From Baylisascaris procyonis (taxonomy: Eukaryota; Nematoda; Chromadorea; Rhabditida; Ascarididae): a stretch of DNA of 64,000 nt. The notes below the pieces were generated by a model. It searched no databases. It saw only the letters and a program-made list of their open reading frames with translations, and was not told the origin of the DNA. Of this stretch, positions 34,842 through 45,700 are shown in pieces (within the stretch, counting starts at the first letter, position 1; each line of letters opens with the position of its first letter). The position numbers were made by a program, and so were the translations under genes. The stretch is taken from assembly GCA_037389465.1 (NCBI GenBank), contig JAZARR010000159.1, positions 4,204,501 to 4,268,500 of the forward strand, written 5' to 3'.

Positions 34842-37800
34842 CAATTGTTATACACTACGCAACGAAGCAATCACTGCGACTGATAAGGATGGAAACTAGC
34901 ACATTCCATAAGAAGTCAATAAACGTGGTTTGGAAATAGCTTTTGTTTAAATAATGCTATGGATATTTTGTCGCTGGGAGAGAAATAATCGTTGAAGGAG
35001 CTCAAATTAACACTTTATATAAAATACAGAGATCAGAGCTGCTTTCAAAATTGGACAAATGGCAATAATCATTTTTTCTTTGATTAGATTCGTTATTTTT
35101 GTTATATACGAAAGCGTTGGGAATTGCACACTTATGGTGCCTTATGCGTAATGTGGCCAATCACAGGTGGTTCACATCTCTCACAGTGCTCTGCATCCAC
35201 TGGATACTACATTGTCATCGGCAACAAAATGGTTCTGCACACTTCCTCTAATGAAAAGGATATCACTATAGTTGAAGGTGTGGATCAGTCTCAGTGTGCG
35301 AAATACTGCTCTGCTAATCAGGTGTGTTCAAGGTTTATGCAAACTCTAAGGGCATTGGATCTTGCGCTGCCGCAGGAATCGCCACAAGTAATCTTTGCGA
35401 GCGAAGTGATTATAACATATTGTTGATCCCTACAGTTTTTTTCGGTGAATGTTAGCCAAACGATAGGTGATCTTAGCGTAGCTCCAAAGCACTGACTGGC
35501 ACACGCAACCTTTGTGGTGCAGTCGTTTCGTGCATCTTTGCCCAATACGTTTCCATCATCTATTTGTTTGCTTCTAGATATATGAAAGTAGTAATGAAAC
35601 ATTTCGTAGTGAGTTTGCTGTAGATTGCAGCTGCTGCAAACTTGCATTTGGAGTAACAAGAGTGTACAACTAATGAAACAATAATGCATTGCTTTGCAGA
35701 GACCCACTGGCGAACCTATGAAATGCTCGTCTATGAACTACTTTCCACTGCCACAGAAATGCGAACTCTACAGCGTTCTTGCAGCGCCACATGGACCTGG
35801 CAGCCTTGTTGAAAACGGTGATGCAATTTATGGCGAAAAGTTCTGTTTGCCAGGTGACTTTAATTTTAATGCCTAGGTCGCTACCTTTTCAAGTATATGT
35901 ACCTTCATACCAGAGGTTTACACACATTCATAGAGAAACATTTAGGAGCTTTCATTTGGACACCTTAGCCGATGCTCTTAAGCGGAATAATTCATTTTCC
36001 TGGTTTCATTTTTGTTATTGGTCCATTTTTGAACTTTGGAAATTGTTTTTCTTCATCTTGCTTACTCGATATAAAAGCAGCAGTTAGAATGCGAGAAGAA
36101 AACACGTTCTCCTGTTGATTAATTTTCATACCTCGTTGCTGTATGTTGCAGTGAATATTTTGTTTAAAACTCTTTAAGTTTATCCATCATTTCAAGAAAT
36201 TACCGTACTATTTATTGTGAGGTTCTTAGGGGAAGCATTGAAGTAAATATTCTGCAACTGCAATTCTAACCGTTCTTTTCTTGTTTAAGTTGAGAACGTT
36301 AATTGTCACGATGACGAGATGTTCGTCTTATCTGCGAACAAGAAATTGATTTCTCAAGAATTCGATGTTCTGTCTGCGAATAGCATTACGATGTGTTTAC
36401 GACATTGCTTGGAAAGCGGACGATGCAATGTAAGATCTCTTCGGTGTTTACAGTTAAATGAATCCACTAAGATTTTACTCTTGCTATCTGTTTACACTAC
36501 ATAACACTACTAAAAGCTTGCTCATATTTTCGGGCTTTAATATGATCATTACCATGCAACAGCAATTAGATTTTTCAAAAAAACTGACCCAAAATTTTCT
36601 CAGTTAAAAGAAGTTTTGGGCAATCAGTTTATTTGTTCGCTCCTTTGAACAGCAGTTTACGGCGTAACAAATCTCCCACTTTCTATTCCTGATTATAAAA
36701 TATAAGGAAGATGAAAGATGTATTTTGGAAAAATAAGTTCAATAGTTTGATGGCGATTAGATAGCGTTCCCTTGCTATTCGAAATATAGGCCAATTTCAA
36801 AGGTTTTACCAGTAAAATGCTAGAACTAGTTGAATGAGAGTAAACGAGGAAAAGCATGCTGAAACAATTAGATATAAGTGCCTACTAACTTCGTGACAAG
36901 CGAAACAAGCGACACAAAGCAGAGAACAGCAATGAAAATTTCTGTCACAAAATATTCGAGTGGTGTTGAAAAGATCGTTTAAGAAAAGCGTTTAGTCAGC
37001 AGCATTCGATTCGAATAGCCGACGATGTTACTTGCACGATGTGAACATTGCCGACTTACCTTCCGCAATGAAGGACGCTTCAGCCGGTTGGGTCGTAATC
37101 GAGAATGGATGCACTGCTTTTGCAACGCAAGAAGATCAACAAAATTCATCTAGTGACAGAGTAATTCTTTCCTCATCTATTAATCAGCCGTTTCATACTT
37201 TGGCAGCTATGTCACTCGTTGGGTCCATTCGTGGGATCAGGCCGGCAGCAATAGGAGCACAGTAACATCGAACCGAGCGCAGCGTTGCTGTCCGTGAAGG
37301 GGCGATCCGATCAGAGGTAAACTAAACGTAAATAAGGCGTAACTAATAATGCACCGATCTCAGAAGTACAATTGCTCAAAGTGGAATATTTCTGTTGTTT
37401 TTGCAGTTTTTATCGCTCAAATCGAGCAAGTCTTTGCCCGTGTTTTTCCGCTATCTTCGTTTAGGCGATATTGATTCAGATAGATGCTTCGAAATGGTTT
37501 TTGCTGGTTCTCATTATGCAATCATCAGTGTACGGTATTTGGGATGTTTTATTTCAAATTCTAAACGGCTGGTAGCTAAAGAGTTGAGAAGGTGAATATC
37601 CTGATCCGTTCGGTGTTAATACAGATAGCGAATCGTGAGCTTGAATTAGGCTAACATGGCGACGCATTTGGGCACTGCTACCGTTCGCTGTGCAATTCTC
37701 ACTTCATTTCAATTCATCCACAGAATTTAAGCGGATGCAACAACCACATCGAATGGCTCTTTTAGTTTGAGATATGCTTCTAAAGCATTAGTGGAAAACC

Positions 37801-39082
37801 AGCGGCATTATAAGAAGAACCTTATTAAGATGCCAAGTGTGCATACACAGTGAAACATTTTTCCGATGCTGCTTGCATTTCGGAATCTAATAGCCCTGTA
37901 AAAATATTGTAAAATTTATTTGCGTGAAACGTTTGTAATACTTCTAGAGGGCCATTAAAATGCAAACGTGCAATGCAATAGAAATATTGCAAATGTTGCA
38001 AGTAAAGAATTGCAAATATTGCAACTGCAAACGTTCCCTTTCCTCTTAAAATATAACGATTGATGCTATTCAAATATATTTTACATCATTGATGGAAACG
38101 CACATTTTCTTTTTTTGGGCAGATGTAAAAAGCTATGAAGTGGTAGATACAAATTTTCTATCTTATTCCTTACCACTATTGAGGAATTGATGCATTGGCA
38201 TCATTGCTGAGAAGGTGTACACTCGGAATGGTTATGGCAGTCATTTTTCGTTACTGTATCATCTATTACAGTCTTCTGGTACGTAAATTCCAACTTGCGA
38301 AAAAAATTGCAAGTTGGCATGATGATTCAAACAACTTCTGCGCCCACCCAGTCTCACATTGTTGAGAAGGTGGCCACCTTCAGAATTCCCGTTTAAGGCG
38401 GTCATTTCCTACTATCGTTTCATTTCTTACTCCTTCTTGAATCCATGTTCCACATGAAGCAAAAAAAAAAAAAATTCTCTCTTCTATAAATACTTCCAGT
38501 TGCATGAACATCTTAAAAATGCAGTTTCTGACAGTCGCTACTGAGAAATCTTAGTCAGGGCTTTGAGTGCTTTATTTGTCGGCTGTAGCGCCGATAACTT
38601 CTGGTATCTCCAAAATTTGATTTTTCCTCACGCGGTCGCCTCATTCTTCAATGTTGCTGCGATCGAAAGTATTGGGATATTCTTAAATGAATTCATATCA
38701 CTCCGTCGTTCGACCTTGAGATTCGACTTCTTTTCATACCCCAGCCGTCGCTTTCTCTAATACTTCAAGTCTTGCAAAATCCAAACTTTTTAAGAATGGT
38801 TTATTTAAAAGAAGCTTGCATGAAACGACTGCCATTTTCTTTCAGTGAAAAATGCTCAATAATTTATCTACTCTCATTTCACTTCCTTTGTTCAGTTGTA
38901 TTTCCGTTCCGTTCGAGGTCATGATTTTTAATCAGGAGGACATGATCACCTTACGTGAAGCACAATGGACGGATTGGAGCGACTGTCAATTCAGGCTTCG
39001 CGGGCGATTGGTGCGTGCCCGGACACGGCGGTGCGAGGTTGCATGTGCAGGTGGGGGTCTGCAAGTGGTGCCGTGCAATTAG
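30455..39082 (+). CDS. Secreted multi-PAN/apple protein with C-terminal thrombospondin type-1-like module
   Basis: Exons in matching phase: 30455-30511 and 30590-30731 (signal peptide ending near SVAQ), 32305-32435, 32847-32994, 33146-about 33431 (donor uncertain), 34319-34548, 35167-35321, 35700-35853, 36290-36429, 36996-37160, probably 37407-37529, and terminal 38896-39082 (TAG). PAN1 runs from MRCFRK through YQCIDQC and LCRSFVYDRSQHSCRLYDH. A Ser/Arg-rich linker follows (about residues 160-330). PAN2 has DQSQCAKYCSANQ and KCSSMNYFPLPQKCELY. PAN3 has VNCHDDEMFVL, MCLRHCLESGRCN and SRRCYLHD. The end reads AQWTDWSDCQ then RARTRRCEVACAGGG, the W..W..C and C...C pattern of TSP1. PAN plus TSP modules indicate an extracellular matrix or cuticle-associated protein; the partner is unknown. 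At least one exon between 37530 and 38895 is missing from this model, since the phases do not join. Confidence 0.75.
32697..32737. repeat. 21-bp direct duplication in a PAN-gene intron
   Basis: TTTTCATTTCGTTTCGACCA occurs twice in tandem (32697 and 32718). Confidence 0.9.
33035..33057. repeat. Short (TA)n tract
   Basis: A 23-base alternating TA run in a PAN-gene intron. Confidence 0.95.
34784..34840. repeat. (TA)n microsatellite
   Basis: About 57 bases of uninterrupted alternating TA in the intron between 34548 and 35167 of the PAN/TSP gene. Confidence 0.97.
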
Positions 39083-42073
39083 CAGATACTTATTTTTTCT
39101 AAAGCACTATTATAGGTCTTAATGATGTTGTACGTTAATTTTTGCTCATACTGTATTATTGTAAATAAGATGGTAAGAATGGATTCCTGTACGTATGCTA
39201 GAACAAACAAAAGAGGTTTGCAACAGAGATTGCTATTGGGATTGAATGAAGATCAAAGGATTGCAGCCGCAAAACAACTTTACCTCGCTCTTGATGTGAA
39301 AACAGTGGGTTTGGATTCAGTCCTGTCCCAGACGGTTGTATCCATCAGAGGCTCCGGATGGTGGGAGCAAATTTACTCATACCGATTCTTTTTTCTATCA
39401 GAAAGCAGCGATATTCTCTGCACTAAATTATCATGCTGTTTTTGAAAATACAATTTATTTTTCTCCAGTATATCAACTTTTCATGGATTTTTCCTGCAAC
39501 ATGTGGAAAGTTTTTAGGTGTGCTCGTAATGAAAATTTAAAACTTTATGATTTCGTTGATTTTCTGGAACAAAGTGTCAAGACATGGCTGAACAATTACT
39601 CACAGCCAAGAAAACTTTCCGTATCCAGTAACTATTAGTGAACTGTTGAAAACTTACGATTTTTTATAAAGCAACGGAAATCATGTGTTAATCGCATGGG
39701 TCTAGCCGCTTTTATTAGCTTTATATGCAAATTATAGATCTTGAATTTACTTTGTTCCAGATGATATTTTTTCCGTGAAGTGTTTATGTCACCCTTGAAA
39801 AGCCAATTTTTAATGCATATGTAACTCTTCTACATATTGTAACATTTTTTTTGAAAAATTGCCTTGGAGCTGTTTCTCTGGGTAATCCGAGAAAACACTA
39901 GAATAGTTTTTTGGAATTCTTCGAAAAAAGGAATTTTTACTGTGCTCAATAAAATTGAGGCTTACAGCAGAAACTTTTGGATAGAAAACCTTTTGGCCTG
40001 CCATAGGGAAGTACTTTTCAAGTACCACTCTCCGACAAAATCGAGAAAACTATTAAAAAAACCACGACTTTTCGTTAGGACAAACATTGATGAACGAATT
40101 TTCAAAGGTTTTGTTTTTTAAATACTAAGGGAATTAGATAGGACAGAGCAAGATGGACTAGGAATTATTAGTTCATATAGCGACTGACTTTGAAAAGCTG
40201 TACTCTGAAATTGAGGGGAGGGGGCGATAGAGCATAATTTCGGCTGAATTTATAAAAATGCGTAAATCTTCGTTCATCCAGAAAAGTTTTCTGCATCTGA
40301 ATGGAGCTGTTCTGGTATTCATTTACTTCTTTTAATTACCCCGCTCTGAACACTTTCAGTTTCTGGCAATATCTAGCCCTATAGAAATGGATTACGATGT
40401 TTTATTATGAATCAATTCAGAATTTTGAAAAACCTCCCCAAAATGATCCAGGAAAGCCTGACATCGTCGGGAAAAATAGGATTGCTTTTTCGAAACCAAA
40501 ATCCGAAGCTACATATCATATCTCAGATACCATATCATGCCACAATGCCATAGAACCTACATGCCATAATATATCACACTATATTTCAGAAGAAATATAG
40601 CTGTTAATTATTGCGTTAATATAGTTGTACAATGGAAATCATTTTGTTGAACATAGGGGGCGAAAAGCGACAGCTAACATCCTTTTCATTAAATACTCTC
40701 CAGTCCATAACTTCCTAAGCCAAGCTTATAAAAATTTACAAGTCGCAGCTTTTCCAAGTAAATCATTAGCTGAGAAGTTGTTCTTTTAGAATTTATTCCG
40801 CAATGGGCAGAAAAAAGCCAAACACACTTCTTCACTATTGTCAATATGCAAAACGAATATAGCGATCGCTTAGTTACGTCGATTCCTATTTATGAAAGCG
40901 AAACTTAGCAGTGAGCAACCGTGATTCCTGATAATATAATTTCTAAAGAATTACTTCTGTAGTAGTAAAGTTTTTTAATAATTCCCAAGAATATTTGTTA
41001 CAACTTTCCGTTTCTCACGTTAATTTTTTTTTTTTTTTTTTTTTTGCTTTCAGCGGTATCATTAGCGTTAAACAGTTCGAAGATGTTTCTTAACGAAGTC
41101 ATCGATACACTGTTCCTCATTCTTGTATAATTTTCATGTCGCATATGAAAAAATGCAATATTTGTCAATATCGTTATTCTCGATTTCTTATTGTCTAATC
41201 CCAGATGAATTTAAGTTTAGTTTTCTTTTTTTTCATTTCGAAATAAAACGCCTTATATGTTTTATGAATTGTATGGAACAAGAATATAGTTTTTCTTGTG
41301 GAAAATTGCATTATAAACGGTCGAATTTTCTTTGTTGTATGATGGTATTTTGTTAGGCTTTCTTACCTCATAGTATGCAGTAAACGATGAATTTACCTGA
41401 GTTTTTAACTGCTTATTGCTTAAAATAGTTTCCTATAATAATAGTCGAAGCTAGTTCAGCAGCACTGCAAACTTTTCTTGCTATAGGAAGCTACCATACC
41501 CAAAAATACAGCTGTCCATATTCCCTCTCTTTCGCAAAAGGCCGTCGTCGTTTTAAACGATGGCAAGAGGCCGCTGTCGTGCTCAGTGATGATCATTGAG
41601 ATCTTGCGACCATCAGATACAAGCGTTGCAACCAGTAAATCGTAAAGCGTTTGATGCTGCCGCATAAGCAGTGCTGTAGGCTAATCATGTTGGATAATCA
41701 GTAAAGGGCAGTAGATCGTGGAAGGTTCAGCAAAATAGCTTTGCTCTGTTTTCAGATATCTCTTGTTTTATCACCTCATGACACTGATCCTCGAAAATAC
41801 AGCATTAACGGGTGAACTGTCCGAACGCACTTGCCGGAGTCGCTCAATGCGGCAACTAGTTATATAAACTGCCATGAATTTCCTCACTCATCCTTGGTCG
41901 ACTGGAGAAATTGCTAGTACCATTTGTACTGATAGTTGGTACTGAATGATACGCAGTCTCATAGAATACAAACAAGAAGAAACATTATTAAGCTTTATAT
42001 GGAAGGTTAATCAAACCAACTAGGCTTGATATTTAGCGAATTCAATAGATTCATTATAATGAATTTTGTCAGA
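39083..42073. other. Stretch after the PAN/TSP gene, no firm gene
   Basis: It holds the presumed 3' UTR, then plus-strand frames at 39122-39445 and 39336-39638. The second contains WVWIQSCPRRL after a CAG, which looks faintly like another TSP start, but I could not join it to the gene because the terminal exon already ends in TAG. A 20-T run lies at 41026-41045. A minus frame at 41456-41665 has no motif. Confidence 0.35.
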
Positions 42074-42112
42074 TTTGCCCACCGTCTTGGTGGGCAAACT
42101 AAGACGGTGGGC
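42074..42112. repeat. Two overlapping, mutually exclusive hairpins
   Basis: TTTGCCCACC (42074-42083) pairs with GGTGGGCAAA (42089-42098) around a 5-nt loop. The overlapping GCCCACCGTCTT (42077-42088) pairs with AAGACGGTGGGC (42101-42112). Both are perfect. The two stems share bases, so only one can form. Confidence 0.85.
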
Positions 42113-42204
42113 GTCTTGGTTTATTAACCGGTGGCATTTGGTGATAGGCACTCATTATAAAGATGCTTTTGTTTACGGGTTTGACAGCACTGTTTGTAGT
42201 GTGC

Positions 42205-42735
42205 GAAGTCACATATAGCACCTTTCCACTAAATCGCGTTTCTGGCATTCATACCCGTGTTTAAGATGAGCCAAAAGGCCACGATTTTCAGTAAACGCTG
42301 TTGTTTTCGTTGCAGTTGATGAGATTCTCTGTGCCATTCCCTTGCACGAAAGGCGCGCTCCAGATCGAGACATAGTTGAAGAACTTCTGGACACTGTTGA
42401 CTAGGACGATGCTCCCAGCAGATGTTTGTGATGGGGAGATTAGGCAGGAAGAATTCGTGGGAAACGCTCATTAAGGTGTTAATTCGAGACCCTCATTAAA
42501 CGTGGCAGCTGTGGCGAAATGTCTGGAAGGTAAAAACTGGAACCACCACGGTGTTCATCTGCCCGTTTTTTAGAGTGGAGGCAAGAAAGGCACTTCCAGG
42601 TGCCTAGCTTAGAAAGGCGCGTAGGAGCGATTCCGCCTTCACAAAGTGGTGAGGAGGGGGAAAAAGTAGCGATAGCATCCTCTCCCCATCCCAAACGAGA
42701 ACGTGAGGAAAGGTGAACCAGATCCTCCACTATTC
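42205..42735 (-). other. GC-richer patch with two consecutive minus-strand frames
   Basis: Minus frames at 42479-42730 (83 codons, MEDLVHLSSRSRLGWGED) and 42229-42471 (80 codons, with QLCLDLERAFRAREWHRES) follow one another in a patch with higher GC than its flanks. This looks like a degenerate repeat or pseudogene more than a gene. No family was recognised and no second copy is present in this window. Confidence 0.25.
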
Positions 42736-45700
42736 AAGTCGAAGGCGTTGGCAAACACCGCACTATCATATTCTTCTGGGAAAGCACGCCATTGAGTTGT
42801 TTTGTATAAATGCCAATCCGTTGTAAATAAGCTTGCTAAACTTTATGCTCACCCAAATTACGAACGCCCTAATTTGATCGCCCTGTGCGAGATCTGACTG
42901 ATTGGTAAACTTCCTCATTTTTGGCCCTAATAGCTTGGTTGTTGCTCGCATTTCGTTCAGACCGAACCACTAATCTGAAAGGCGAGTGTGCGATGATTTA
43001 GGCTAGGAGATGCCTTTGAATGTAAATGCTGAAAATAGTCCTTTAGATATTGGTTGTGAGATGATTTGCACAATTTTTTTTTATATGGATCAGTTCCATT
43101 TAACGTCAAATTTCATTCTACGGAAAGCCGAACTGCAGGCTATCCTCACTGCCTGAGATATTCGAGTGTCAAGGACTCATGCAGGCGAATTCATCAGTAA
43201 AGACTATGCAAAATTGAACATTCCCTGTCCTTCTTTGACAGAACTGTCAGAAGGAGCAATGAAATACTCCCTCTTCCTTCGATGTAAATTGGTATCTGTT
43301 TTAATACAACCATGATTGCCATTTCATTCGCCTGAGTTTCCTCATTTTTCAATCTTATGCAACTAACTGAATTTTGTCTTGAATGTTTTGAATAGTCTAA
43401 TAGGAAATAGAATGTCTCCGGTTTTTAGAAGGGAAAGGAAAAATCTGTTGGACAAAAGATTTTCATCGCGCCCCGGCAAAGTACATTGCAGTTTAATTTA
43501 ATATTCAAAATAACGCCGAGATAAGGACCTCCTCAGACCCTTTGAGAATAATGTGAATGAGGATTTTTTTGAAACACATGTCTCGTAGCAACACGTAACT
43601 GTCTCGTGCGAGTGTAATTTAATACTTTCTGATGGTCCTCCCTACAGCCTAAAATGTTTGAAACGGTAACTGCAGCAGTCGAGAATCAGCTTTCGTATGT
43701 AAACGCCACGGATATTTTCTCTTCTCCATCACAAATTTCGTTGCAAATGAAAGTCTACAGTATTTACTCAAAACAATATAAAGTATAGAGAACGGACTGG
43801 TAACTGTGAAATTAGTACAATTTAGCGCAATTATGTCTCAGCTACTTTTCTACTTTTAAAGACTATCAGCCAATAATATGAAAATCACTTTTCGTCTATT
43901 TAGACGTTATTCCTAATAAGTCATAGACTCGAATTAGCAAGCGCTTTATATAAGTGTAAAAATTAGAGTTCCAGAATTTTCAATTTCTCGTTCTTTCCTC
44001 TTTGTGACTACCATCTATTCCGCATTGCCTTCAGTTTTTTGTGATGCTCTTCTGCAGGGTGAGTTTACATATATTCGAAAACGTTTATCATATTTACTTC
44101 CAAGATTATTACGATGACCTATGAATGGAAAGGTGTTCTGCTTTGCTAATGCCGTAGAACTACTACGTTGCATTTGTTGTTTTACTGATTCGTTGCTGTG
44201 GTCGTTTTAGCTCTTCTTCTTATTTATTTATATCGTCGAATTCAACAACAACGTGACTTTCCATCTTTTTTCTTTCAACAACAATTTTTCTAATAAAAAG
44301 CAATTAAATGTACTATCGAAGCTGTTGAAATAGTTCTACTATGAGGTTTATTACCGCTGTAAGAACTTCTAAAAGAAATGAAAGATGCAAAAATGTGTGA
44401 GCTTGATCAGCGTTAGAATGTAATAAATTCATGTTCATAAACACTCCAATCTATTCATAAATAGTGCACATAACTGGTAGAAAAAAAAACTTTTTTTTAC
44501 AAGCCATGTTTGTTATCTCTGAATATTTTATGTAACTACCAGAAAAGAGCGTCACTTGAATTTTATTAAACCATGCTGACTCTTCATGAACACTGAATGC
44601 AGCTAGTGGAAAAGAACACACTTCATCATATTATTCAGCCGTACTAATGCTATATTATTGCACTATGCTATATTTTTGCATAGTATAGCCATGTAGAGTA
44701 TAATACAGCTTATAGGCATAGAAAACATCACCGCCTATAATCTTTAAAATTGGCGGTTACATTAGGCAGTCTCACAGAAGTGCATCTCCCTAAACAAGCT
44801 TTCCACCACTGAGATCTAAGTAGGTATTTCTTCCGCATCAACAACTTTAAAAAATTTGCGCTTATAATGTGCATTTCTCAATTTCTGCGTAACTGAAATG
44901 CGCCACCATCAAATTTATAGCGTAGTCTACGTTAAAAACTTATTTAACGTTTTGCGAATTATGCACTTAAAGCAGCTGTCATGCTTTCCGTTGCGTTCTT
45001 CAAAAGGAAGATTTATAGGTGCGTATGAGTTGAAACGCAATAACGCTTTGAGTACTTTCGTCTACCGAGATGTTTTGCATTGATAAAAGGGTTATCAAGA
45101 TCAACCGTTATCAATTTATACTGATAGTACAGAAGGAGCGCTGGTAAATGATGGTGCATGATTATGCTCTGTTCTGCTTTGATAATAATTTTGTTTGCAG
45201 TGACCTCATAGATACCGATGGTTGTCACGGTTTTTCAATCATTTTGCATTAGAAGATTCGGCCTCTAATTGTACGTTTTCATTATCTCCTCTTAGGTATT
45301 GCTTGTTATGTTTATATGATGTGAAAAATATTTGCCTACGAATGCATATGTTTTTTTTTCACTTGGAAAGCAGAAAAGTTGCGTAATGGTGGTAAGTGAT
45401 TTATTTTTCCGTTAAATAAACAAGAAAAAATTTTTTTGCAGCGTTGCGAATTGTGAATCGCAGAAATGCTGAAAAAGTTTCCGTCAAAGATGAAGCCTTT
45501 GCCGGTAAACGATTAGACTACTGCTAATGCAAAATGGCGTTGTTCTTTGTTGATGCAAATTTTAGTCTTATTTTGCTTCGACTGTTCTTACTAAAGAAGA
45601 AAAGTCTATCTTGAAGTTATAACTTATGAAAACGAGTGCAAAAGCAAATCATAGAATGTACTTTTTACGCTTTTTGTATCTCGCCGATCTAATTAATCAG

